Shown: piece after piece, positions 1 through 5,188 of the stretch
Numbering within the stretch: position 1 is the stretch's first letter
How the letters are laid out: each line of letters begins with the position of its first letter
NCBI GenBank assembly: GCA_011526395.1
Contig: WTHW01000095.1
Location: forward strand, 1 to 5,760
DNA from: Alphaproteobacteria bacterium
Lineage (GTDB): Bacteria; Pseudomonadota; Alphaproteobacteria; Puniceispirillales; Puniceispirillaceae
Direction: 5' to 3'
DNA: 5,760 nucleotides
The notes under the pieces: model-generated
Databases searched by the model: none
What the model was told of the DNA's origin: nothing
Seen by the model: only the letters and a program-made list of their open reading frames with translations
Translations under genes and position numbers: made by a program

Positions 1-152
1 ATTACCATCTCCTCACTTACTTGATATTTGTGATATTAGCGGGATGGCATTAACAAATGGTAAAAACGCTAGTTCCTTTTGGCTTCGTAAATCTTACTTC
101 TACGTGATAGTTTGATGATGGAATAAATTCACATTAGTTTGAGGAGCATATC
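1..152. other. Non-coding region upstream of mmsB
   Basis: No convincing gene is visible here. The right end holds the mmsB ribosome binding site, GAGGAG at 141-146, six bases before the ATG. The stretch should contain the mmsB promoter, but I found no -35/-10 pair close enough to consensus to name. Two small patterns are present: a direct repeat GATATT at 23-28 and 32-37, and a short palindrome GTAA-atc-TTAC at 87-97 that could be an operator but is too short to assert. What lies to the left of the window is unknown. Confidence 0.5.
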
Positions 153-1013
153 ATGAAGGTTGGGTTTATCGGGCTTGGGAATATGGGGCTTCCTATGGCT
201 GAGGGGCTTGTGGCGGCTGGGTTTGAGGTGGCGGGGTTTGATGTGGCGCCTATCTCGTCAGACGTTGTTAGGCTTGCCGATACAGCGCGTGAGGCTGTGG
301 CTGGCGCTGAGGCTGTTATCTTGATGCTGAACCGCGGTGATATTGTGGCTGACGTGCTGTCTGATATCCTGCCTGCTATGATAGCTGGTGCGCATGTGAT
401 TGATTGTTCGACCATTGATGTGGCATCAGCGCGCGCGAATGAAGCGAGCTGCAAGGCGCATCATATCCCTTATCTGGATGCGCCTGTCTCTGGCGGGGTG
501 GCCGCGGCGGCGGCTGGCTCTCTGACCTTTATGGTGGGCGGGACAAAAGAGGCGCTTGATTTTGCGATGCCGTTACTAGAGGTGATGGGGCAAAAAATTG
601 TCCATTGCGGTGATAGCGGCGCAGGCCAAGCGGCAAAAATTTGTAACAATATGATATTAGGCATCACCATGATTGGCACATGTGAGGCGTTTGCCTTGGC
701 TGACAAATTGGGGCTGTCTCGCCAGAAAATGTATGATGTTGTCTCTGGTGCCTCTGGTCAAAGCTGGTCGATGACAAGCTATTGCCCTGCCAAAGGTGTG
801 GGACCGCAAACACCAGCTGATAATGATTATAAGCCAGGCTTTAGCGCTGATTTGATGCTAAAGGATTTGCGATTGGCGCAAAGTGCAAGCGATGATGCTG
901 GGATGACAACACAAATGGGCGCGCTGGCAACTGAATTATATCGCCGCTTTGTCGAAGAGGGCCAAGGGAGTGGCAAAGACTTTTCCGCTATGCTAGAGGA
1001 TATGACATCCTAA
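153..1013 (+). CDS. mmsB: 3-hydroxyisobutyrate dehydrogenase (HIBADH)
   Basis: Soluble enzyme that oxidises 3-hydroxyisobutyrate to methylmalonate semialdehyde with NAD, in valine degradation. The 286 residues match the usual family length of about 290-300. The N-terminal Rossmann fold opens with GLGNMG at residues 7-12, and Asp30 at the end of the second strand favours NAD over NADP (inferred). The substrate loop DAPVSGG lies at 109-115, and the catalytic lysine is Lys162 in AAKICNN. The C-terminal helical domain carries GQSWSMTSYCP (202-212) and MLKDLRLA (235-242), which are typical of true HIBADH rather than tartronate semialdehyde reductase or generic beta-hydroxyacid dehydrogenases. GAGGAG six bases upstream supports the start. 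It is first in a plus-strand run, 34 bases before the membrane protein gene. No other valine-pathway gene is in the window. Its first seven glycines all use GGG, unlike the rest of the gene. Confidence 0.9.
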   Translation: MKVGFIGLGNMGLPMAEGLVAAGFEVAGFDVAPISSDVVRLADTAREAVAGAEAVILMLNRGDIVADVLSDILPAMIAGAHVIDCSTIDVASARANEASCKAHHIPYLDAPVSGGVAAAAAGSLTFMVGGTKEALDFAMPLLEVMGQKIVHCGDSGAGQAAKICNNMILGITMIGTCEAFALADKLGLSRQKMYDVVSGASGQSWSMTSYCPAKGVGPQTPADNDYKPGFSADLMLKDLRLAQSASDDAGMTTQMGALATELYRRFVEEGQGSGKDFSAMLEDMTS

Positions 1014-1047
1014 TGCTTGCCCCATCCTTGCGGGAGTCTTCATCACA

Positions 1048-1617
1048 ATGAATTGGTTTAAACAAAATTACGAGCGCGCGATGCGTGCCGCTGGCACCCA
1101 ATTTGCCCGCCTGTTTTTATATGTGTTTTCGTTTTTTGAATCGATTATCATTCCCATCCCAACAGACCCCCTATTGGCGGCATGTGTTCATGCGCGCCCC
1201 ACCATCTGGAAGCAGATAGCGATTTTATGTGCGCTGTGGTCTGTGGCTGGCGGTGCTGTTGGCTGGTATCTTGGAGCCTTTTCAGCTGATTATGTTATGG
1301 CGATGGTCAACCAGTTACCACATGCTGTTATGAATGAAGAGAAATTCCAAGCTGTCGCAGACGCTTTTCAAAAGCTGGGATTGCCTTTGGTGCTTATTGG
1401 CGCTTTTACGCCCCTTCCTTTTAAGGTGATTGCGATCTCATCAGGCTTATTTGGCTATCCTCTTATCCCCTTCTTGGCCGTTGCGACGATAGGTCGTATC
1501 GCGCGCTTCTTGCTTGTGGCGGCGATGGTTCGCTATCATAAGAATATGCGCTTGTTATCTGCCTTGATATCTGGCGCGTTGATTTTGGTTCTCGTTGGCT
1601 TTTGGATGACACATTAG
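1048..1617 (+). CDS. YqaA/DedA-like inner-membrane protein (VTT/SNARE-associated domain)
   Basis: Small polytopic inner-membrane protein of 189 residues, close to the YqaA branch of the DedA/VTT superfamily. Hydrophobic segments lie roughly at 20-45 (probably re-entrant), 56-78, 111-134, 136-160 and 168-187. Family-like motifs are FFESIIIPIPTD (29-40), with an acidic residue before a Pro-x-Pro turn, GAFTPLPFK (118-126), and an arginine pair R150/R153 before a membrane helix. DedA relatives are linked to lipid scrambling (undecaprenyl phosphate or phospholipid recycling) and to membrane energetics. The substrate of the YqaA branch is not established, so the function here is open. The start ATG has GGAG 11 bases upstream, a rather long spacing. 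The stop codon directly abuts the dsbB start, which suggests translational coupling. There is no signal peptide. Confidence 0.8.
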   Translation: MNWFKQNYERAMRAAGTQFARLFLYVFSFFESIIIPIPTDPLLAACVHARPTIWKQIAILCALWSVAGGAVGWYLGAFSADYVMAMVNQLPHAVMNEEKFQAVADAFQKLGLPLVLIGAFTPLPFKVIAISSGLFGYPLIPFLAVATIGRIARFLLVAAMVRYHKNMRLLSALISGALILVLVGFWMTH

Positions 1618-2127
1618 ATGACAACATCGCCTATGACAGTCTTATTTGCTGATAACCGGCCTGTTGAGATTGCGGCTATGGTCTCCTTATGCCTTATCAC
1701 AGCGGCCTTGTTATTTGAGCATGTGGGCGGCCTAGTGCCTTGCAAATTATGCTTAACACAGCGCTTGCCCCATTATGGGCTAATCACGCTTGGGCTTGTG
1801 TCTGTTATACGCCCGCATAATCAGACGATATGGCGGCCTGTTGGTGCGCTATTGGCATCGGTGACGGCAGGTGTGGGATTACAGCATGTTGGCGTTGAGC
1901 AAGGATGGTGGGAAGGGCCAAAGGGCTGTACGTCTAATCTGTCTAGCGGGGCAAGCTTGTCAGATTTGACACAAAGCCTGCTTGAGACACCTGTGGTCAG
2001 ATGCGACGAAGTGGCATGGTCATTTTTATCTGTCTCTATGGCAGGATGGAATATGTTAATTAGTGCAGGTCTTGCCTTATTTTTAATCATCGCATCCGTA
2101 AAAGCGATGAGAGATCAGACATTGTAG
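1618..2127 (+). CDS. dsbB: Disulfide bond formation protein DsbB
   Basis: Inner-membrane quinone reductase that reoxidises periplasmic DsbA and passes the electrons to ubiquinone. It has 169 residues with four predicted membrane helices, roughly at 17-37, 52-66, 74-92 and 140-162. The first periplasmic loop has the redox pair C42-K-L-C45 in the conserved PCKLCLTQR. The second has the pair C104 and C129, the latter in VVRCDEVAW followed by SMAGWN, the usual alphaproteobacterial pattern. All four essential cysteines are present, along with the Gln-Arg after CxxC. The gene begins at the base after the upstream stop and has no clear ribosome binding site of its own, so coupled translation is likely. 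The second in-frame ATG (codon 6) has no better site. No dsbA is in the window. The coq7 gene for ubiquinone synthesis follows after 19 bases. Confidence 0.92.
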   Translation: MTTSPMTVLFADNRPVEIAAMVSLCLITAALLFEHVGGLVPCKLCLTQRLPHYGLITLGLVSVIRPHNQTIWRPVGALLASVTAGVGLQHVGVEQGWWEGPKGCTSNLSSGASLSDLTQSLLETPVVRCDEVAWSFLSVSMAGWNMLISAGLALFLIIASVKAMRDQTL

Positions 2128-2146
2128 GATTTAAAGGATATTTGTT

Positions 2147-2674
2147 ATGGCTGAATTTGACAGAACACGCCTTGGTGAATTTTTACGTGTGAACCACGCA
2201 GGTGAGCGCGCCGCGCAAACCATCTATAAAGGCCAGCTCGCTGTGTTAAAAGGTCATGAGCATGAAGCTGAAATTCAGCATATGATGGAACAAGAAGTTG
2301 AGCATCTTGAGACATTTGATAAGCTGTTAAATGATTATAAGGTCAGACCCTCTATGCTTGACCCGCTATGGGGTGCGGCTGGTTTTGCGCTTGGCGCCGC
2401 GACGGCCGCGATGGGCCCAAAAGCAGCTATGGCATGCACCATCGCTGTTGAAGAGGTCATTGGTGAGCATTATCACAAGCAGGTCGAAGCCTTACATGAA
2501 GCAGATGCAGAAGCTGATTTAAAAGAGACTTTGGCGCGGTTCAGAGATGAAGAGTTAGAGCATCGCGATATTGCCCGCGATCACAAAGGTGAAGAAGCTG
2601 TGGGTTACAGCATTTTGCGCACTGTCATTCAAACAGGATGCCGCACAGCAATTAAGATTGCTGAAAAATTATAA
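2147..2674 (+). CDS. coq7: Demethoxyubiquinone hydroxylase Coq7
   Basis: Membrane-associated di-iron monooxygenase that hydroxylates C6 of the 5-demethoxyubiquinone ring, the penultimate step of ubiquinone synthesis. The 175 residues form the short single-domain version made of a four-helix bundle. The iron ligands can be read directly: Glu20 in VNHAGE, then E50-x-x-H53, then Glu102/103 in AVEEVIGEHYH, then E136-x-x-H139 in EELEH. The hydrophobic stretch around 75-100 (rich in Gly, Ala and Met) probably dips into the membrane. AAAGGA lies eight bases before the ATG. The gene follows dsbB by 19 bases and is probably last in the operon. Its stop codon is 3 bases from the stop of the converging HNH gene, so any terminator must lie inside that gene's coding region. 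MiaE-type paralogues are less likely given the NHAGE start. Confidence 0.94.
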   Translation: MAEFDRTRLGEFLRVNHAGERAAQTIYKGQLAVLKGHEHEAEIQHMMEQEVEHLETFDKLLNDYKVRPSMLDPLWGAAGFALGAATAAMGPKAAMACTIAVEEVIGEHYHKQVEALHEADAEADLKETLARFRDEELEHRDIARDHKGEEAVGYSILRTVIQTGCRTAIKIAEKL

Positions 2675-2677
2675 GTG

Positions 2678-3250
2678 CTAGCTATCTAGCTTGTCCTGAA
2701 GCAATTCAGAATCCCAATAGAGATAATCACGCCAGCTATGATGCAGGTAATTTGGCGGGAAGTGCCTGCCATTTTCCTGTAATTGCCAGACGCTTGGCTC
2801 AGTTGGTTTTTGGATAGGATGCATATCGCAATCAGAGGCAAGGCGCGCGCCCTTTTTCAGATTACATTTGCCGCACGCTGCCACAACATTATGCCAATTT
2901 GTGCGCCCCCCACGAGCGCGCGGTATCACATGATCAAATGTCAGCTCGGAGGCTGGCAATCGCACAGAACAATATTGGCAGGAAAATTTATCACGCAAGA
3001 AAACATTAAAGCGTGTGAAGGCTGGGTTTCTGCTTTGTGGCACATAATCTTTGAGTGCTATCACAGATGGCAATTTAAAGCTTTGTGTGGGGCTATGCAC
3101 TTCTTGGTCATATTCAGAAATGATAGAGACACGTTCGAGGAACACAGCCTTGATACTATCCTGCCATGACCATAAGGACAGCGGATAATAGCTAAGCGGT
3201 CTGAAATCCGCATTTAGAACCAGAGCGGGCGGTAGCATCCCAGCATTCAT
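2678..3250 (-). CDS. HNH endonuclease family protein
   Basis: Protein of 190 residues with a C-terminal HNH nuclease fold. The zinc-holding pairs are C91-QY-C94 and C126-GK-C129. Between them lies FDHVIPRARGG with the metal-binding His107, then Asn121 and Asn130 of the HNH motif, so the catalytic set looks complete. The first 80 residues, beginning VLNADFRPLSYYPLS, form the helper region typical of the chromosomal COG1403-type HNH proteins common in alphaproteobacteria. Their biological role is not established; a DNA-processing or repair role is a guess. Nothing nearby suggests restriction, a toxin or a phage. The start is supported by AAGGGG nine bases upstream on the minus strand. The leader contains a nested inverted repeat that includes the ribosome binding site. 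The gene converges on coq7. Confidence 0.88.
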   Translation of the reverse strand: MNAGMLPPALVLNADFRPLSYYPLSLWSWQDSIKAVFLERVSIISEYDQEVHSPTQSFKLPSVIALKDYVPQSRNPAFTRFNVFLRDKFSCQYCSVRLPASELTFDHVIPRARGGRTNWHNVVAACGKCNLKKGARLASDCDMHPIQKPTEPSVWQLQENGRHFPPNYLHHSWRDYLYWDSELLQDKLDS

Positions 3251-3254
3251 CTGA

Positions 3255-3308
3255 AGTGACCCCTTTTTTCATGTTTCCTCATCTTTTAGTCAAACATGAG
3301 ACGTCACT
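3255..3308 (-). repeat. Nested inverted repeat in the HNH gene leader
   Basis: Two inverted repeats share nearly the same centre. The inner one is TCATGTTT (3269-3276) with AAACATGA (3292-3299), 8 perfect pairs and a 15-base spacer. The outer one is AGTGAC (3255-3260) with GTCACT (3303-3308), 6 perfect pairs. In the minus-strand RNA this would fold as one interrupted stem. The purine-rich ribosome binding site of the HNH gene (complement of 3260-3265) would lie in the internal loop and the edge of the outer stem. It could be a translation-controlling leader or a dyad operator. The base pairing is seen; the function is inferred. Confidence 0.5.
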
Positions 3309-3372
3309 CAGCGCAAGCCCTAAACACAACATATAGTGGCAAAGTTGTCGCACCCACCAAATGTGGTGTTAT

Positions 3373-4047
3373 TTAAGAGGATGTCACCTGATGGCAATAA
3401 CGCCCTAGCCCTTCTAGTACCGCCATATCAATGCCATGCCCCAGATCAGCGCGGGCCATTAATTCAACCTGATATCCGGCATCTTCGAGGTCAGTTTGTG
3501 CTTGTTTACTTGCGGCGAAAGGCACCACTTGATCTTGCTGGCCATGCGCTAGGAATATCGTTGCCTCTGATGAGGATACTGGTTCAACCTGACCGATTAG
3601 GGCGCCTGACAGGCTGGCGAAACCAGCCGCTTCCAGCCTTTGATTTGTGGCAATATGTAATGTCATCATACCGCCTTGGGAAAAGCCACCCAAAATGACA
3701 TCTTGGCTCATGAGAGCTAAATCATCGCAAATCTCGCCAATCGCTGATTCGATGATATAGGCCGCCTCTTCCATTTCAGGCAAGGAGGCTGCTGGGTCTT
3801 GATAAAAGCGTTCAGATATTTCAAACCACTGGCGCCCCATTGGATTGGCAGAACAAGGGCTAGGGGCATGAGGGAACCAGCATGCCAAATCTGGCATCAT
3901 CTGATGAAGGGCGGCTGATAATTCAGCCAAATCATGCCCATCTGCGCCCCATCCATGAAGCAAAACAAGTAGGCGCGTTGGCCGCTCATCATCTGGCATC
4001 TGACAGCTGTAAGGGCCTTCAAGTGCGCCATATTTGCGATTTTCCAT
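3373..4047 (-). CDS. Alpha/beta-hydrolase, phospholipase/carboxylesterase family
   Basis: Cytoplasmic serine esterase of the COG0400 family (YpfH/acyl-protein-thioesterase-like) that hydrolyses short acyl or thio esters; the true substrate is unknown. From the chosen start it has 224 residues, a normal length. The oxyanion-hole region is LLVLLHGWGADG (27-37 area). The nucleophile is Ser123 in GGFSQGG, the acid is Asp172 in HGQQDQVVP, and the base is His204 in LGHGI, so the triad is intact. RQWFEI (72-77) is also typical of the family. I chose the ATG at 4047 because AAAGG (complement of 4056-4060) sits eight bases before it. The ATG two codons upstream is only two bases from that site, and the TTG further up has none. 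It lies in the same direction as the HNH gene but 122 bases away, and diverges from gluQRS. Confidence 0.88.
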   Translation of the reverse strand: MENRKYGALEGPYSCQMPDDERPTRLLVLLHGWGADGHDLAELSAALHQMMPDLACWFPHAPSPCSANPMGRQWFEISERFYQDPAASLPEMEEAAYIIESAIGEICDDLALMSQDVILGGFSQGGMMTLHIATNQRLEAAGFASLSGALIGQVEPVSSSEATIFLAHGQQDQVVPFAASKQAQTDLEDAGYQVELMARADLGHGIDMAVLEGLGRYCHQVTSS

Positions 4048-4060
4048 AATCATTACCTTT
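4045..4060 (-). promoter_or_regulatory. Ribosome binding site that sets the esterase start
   Basis: AAAGG, the complement of 4056-4060, is followed by ATGATTATG in the same frame. Spacing to the second ATG (4047) is eight bases, while spacing to the first ATG (4053) is two, so the second is preferred and the protein begins MENRKYG. Confidence 0.65.
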
Positions 4061-4085
4061 ATCAATTACCAGCGGCTACCCAGCT

Positions 4086-4140
4086 TCGCTTCATCGTCAT
4101 GACTTGCTTGTTACCATAGCGCAGGGTAAGGATGAAGCGA
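4086..4140. repeat. Large interrupted inverted repeat upstream of gluQRS
   Basis: TCGCTTCATC (4086-4095) and GATGAAGCGA (4131-4140) are perfect 10-base inverted copies. Inside lies a second pair, TTACC (4111-4115) with GGTAA (4125-4129). The right arm is almost continuous, with one unpaired base at 4130, while the left arm is split by 15 bases (4096-4110). It sits in the divergent gap between the esterase and gluQRS genes. On the plus strand six Ts follow at 4149-4154, starting eight bases after the stem, too far for a classic terminator. It might be a leader structure, a dyad operator or a REP-like palindrome. I cannot decide among these. Confidence 0.6.
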
Positions 4141-4173
4141 GACTTCTATTTTTTCACTTAAGGGCTGAATAAC

Positions 4174-4998
4174 ATGGCAAAACATTATGTCAGATTTGCA
4201 CCAAGCCCAACAGGTGACTTACATCTGGGACATGCCTTCTCTGCGTTATATGCATGGCATCAAGCAGGTCAAGACAGCCAACATTTTCAATTACGCATAG
4301 ATGATCTAGATCACACAAGATGCCGCGAACAATTCATTTCATCGCAAATAGATGATTTAGGCTGGCTTGGCATATCATGGGATAAAGAGCCTTTATATCA
4401 AAGCAGTCGCCTTCATCGTTACCGTGATGCTTTGCAGTTTTTGAAAGATAAAGAGCTTGTCTATCCGTGCTATTTATCACGCAAAGAAGTGGATGCGATT
4501 TTATCTGCCCCGCAAGAGGCACCGCGCCTTGCCGATGCGCTGACTGATACAGAAAAACAAGACCGCCACGATGGTGGCACTGAGCCAGCATGGCGTCTTG
4601 ATGCCCAAAAAATTAGGCAGGCTTGCCCCCAGCTTCAGTGGTATGACAAACAAAAAGGTAGCCAGCAGGTTGAGCTGGCCACGCTAGATGATTGTGTGAT
4701 TGCGCGCCGTGATATTGGGGCATCATATGATTTATCGGTGGTGCTAGATGATTTTGACAGCGGTATATCGCTTGTAACGCGCGGCCAAGATTTATTTGCG
4801 CAAACAAATTTGCATCGCATTCTGCAGCATGTGTTAGGACTGCCAACGCCCTTATATGATCATCATGATTTGATAAGAGATGAGGCAGGCAAAAGATTGG
4901 CAAAAAGAGATGATGCCAAGAGCCTTAAGGTGATGCGCCAATCAGGGATGAGCCAGCAAGATATCCTCGCTATTTTGCCGTTGTCGCTAAGTAAATAA
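4174..4998 (+). CDS. gluQRS: Glutamyl-Q tRNA(Asp) synthetase
   Basis: Truncated paralogue of glutamyl-tRNA synthetase that activates glutamate without tRNA and attaches it to queuosine at the wobble position of tRNA-Asp. It has 274 residues and consists of the catalytic Rossmann domain only, without an anticodon-binding domain, as expected. The class I signature is RFAPSPTGDLHLGH (7-20). The glutamate-binding segment RIDDLDHTR is at 41-49, where families usually have RIEDxD, so this is a Glu-to-Asp change. SYDLSVVLDD is at 184-193, VTRGQDL at 201-207, and the KMSKS-like GKRLAKRD at 239-246. The usual zinc site (CxC, then Tyr and Cys) is reduced to Cys99 in YPCYLSRKE, so zinc is probably not bound. 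AAGGG sits nine bases before the ATG. The gene stands alone between a divergent esterase and a small RNA unit. Confidence 0.92.
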   Translation: MAKHYVRFAPSPTGDLHLGHAFSALYAWHQAGQDSQHFQLRIDDLDHTRCREQFISSQIDDLGWLGISWDKEPLYQSSRLHRYRDALQFLKDKELVYPCYLSRKEVDAILSAPQEAPRLADALTDTEKQDRHDGGTEPAWRLDAQKIRQACPQLQWYDKQKGSQQVELATLDDCVIARRDIGASYDLSVVLDDFDSGISLVTRGQDLFAQTNLHRILQHVLGLPTPLYDHHDLIRDEAGKRLAKRDDAKSLKVMRQSGMSQQDILAILPLSLSK

Positions 4999-5016
4999 AA
5001 ATTTTTCATTTTTTTG

Positions 5017-5045
5017 TTGACAGCTTATAGGAACATGTATAAGTA
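5017..5045 (+). promoter_or_regulatory. Sigma-70-type promoter of the small RNA
   Basis: A perfect -35 box TTGACA lies at 5017-5022. The -10 region is TATAAG at 5038-5043 (15-base spacing), or TAAGTA at 5040-5045 in the 17-base register. Long A and T runs lie just upstream (4997-5015, including AAAAATTTTT), resembling an UP element. It begins 18 bases after the gluQRS stop, and no coding frame of note follows. Transcription would start near 5050. The exact -10 register is uncertain. Confidence 0.6.
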
Positions 5046-5049
5046 CCGC

Positions 5050-5118
5050 ATTGCACAAACAAATTTTTGTGTTTCCTCCCTATACTCGGTCGTGGGTTTT
5101 GCTCACGACCTTTTTTTT
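5050..5118 (+). ncRNA. Small regulatory RNA, likely suhB/MmgR (alpha-r8) family
   Basis: A compact unit of about 70 bases between gluQRS and panC with its own promoter and terminator. The first stem-loop is CACAAA (5054-5059) with TTTGTG (5066-5071). An unpaired UUUCCUCCCU follows at 5072-5081, and then a terminator hairpin (5088-5110) with eight Us. From memory, this 10-mer between two hairpins is the hallmark of the alphaproteobacterial alpha-r8 family (Rfam suhB; MmgR of Sinorhizobium, tied to control of polyhydroxybutyrate storage), and the length fits. CCUCCC can pair with Shine-Dalgarno sequences, so trans-acting repression of translation, probably helped by Hfq binding the U-tail, is the expected mode. 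The 5' end is estimated from the promoter. Layout and motif are seen; the family and role are inferred without a covariance search. Confidence 0.65.
5088..5118 (+). terminator. Intrinsic terminator of the small RNA
   Basis: GGTCGTG (5088-5094) pairs perfectly with CACGACC (5104-5110). The stem can extend by one G-U and one G-C pair to leave a five-base loop. Eight Ts follow at once (5111-5118). It is the strongest terminator in the window. It would also stop read-through from gluQRS before it runs into panC. Confidence 0.88.
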
Positions 5119-5140
5119 CACCAATTTTTGCGATATTTTC

Positions 5141-5183
5141 CTGTTTAGGAACCTATTGTTTCTTTTTCAGGAACAATAAACAG
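5141..5183. repeat. Nested inverted repeat between the small RNA and panC
   Basis: The outer pair is CTGTTT (5141-5146) with AAACAG (5178-5183). The inner pair is ATTGTT (5155-5160) with AACAAT (5172-5177). The right arm is continuous, while the left is split by eight bases (aggaacct). The loop is 11 bases. It starts 5 bases past the panC stop codon, so it would form in the panC 3' untranslated RNA. It is AT-rich and has no U-run after it on the minus strand, so it is not a classic terminator. It may be an RNA-stabilising 3' hairpin or a protein-binding dyad. Confidence 0.5.
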
Positions 5184-5188
5184 TGCGT

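Noticed and set aside
1..14. AGGAG followed by ATG on the minus strand, possible start of a divergent gene
   Set aside because: There is no gap between the AGGAG and the ATG at 8-6, so that ATG is not a credible start. A start just outside the window is possible but cannot be seen.
87..97. Palindrome GTAA-atc-TTAC upstream of mmsB as an operator
   Set aside because: Four-base arms are too short to support a regulator site without a second copy or a known regulator nearby.
1014..1047. Possible terminator between mmsB and the YqaA-like gene
   Set aside because: The only pairing is CCC with GGG across a short loop, with no T-run, so read-through is more likely.
2783..3169. Plus-strand open frame of 128 codons inside the HNH gene
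   Set aside because: It is a shadow of the HNH coding frame. The opposite strand carries clear zinc and HNH motifs, and this frame has no recognisable protein pattern.
2678..3250. HNH gene as a homing endonuclease, phage or restriction component
   Set aside because: There is no interrupted host gene, flanking repeat, integrase or methylase. It sits among housekeeping genes and has the N-terminal region of the common chromosomal family.
3355..3368. CACCA-aatg-TGGTG hairpin just past the esterase stop as a terminator
   Set aside because: The stem is only five pairs, and no U-run follows on the minus strand.
3336..3698. Plus-strand open frame of 120 codons overlapping the esterase gene
   Set aside because: It is antisense to a well-supported hydrolase with a complete catalytic triad, and no family features are visible.
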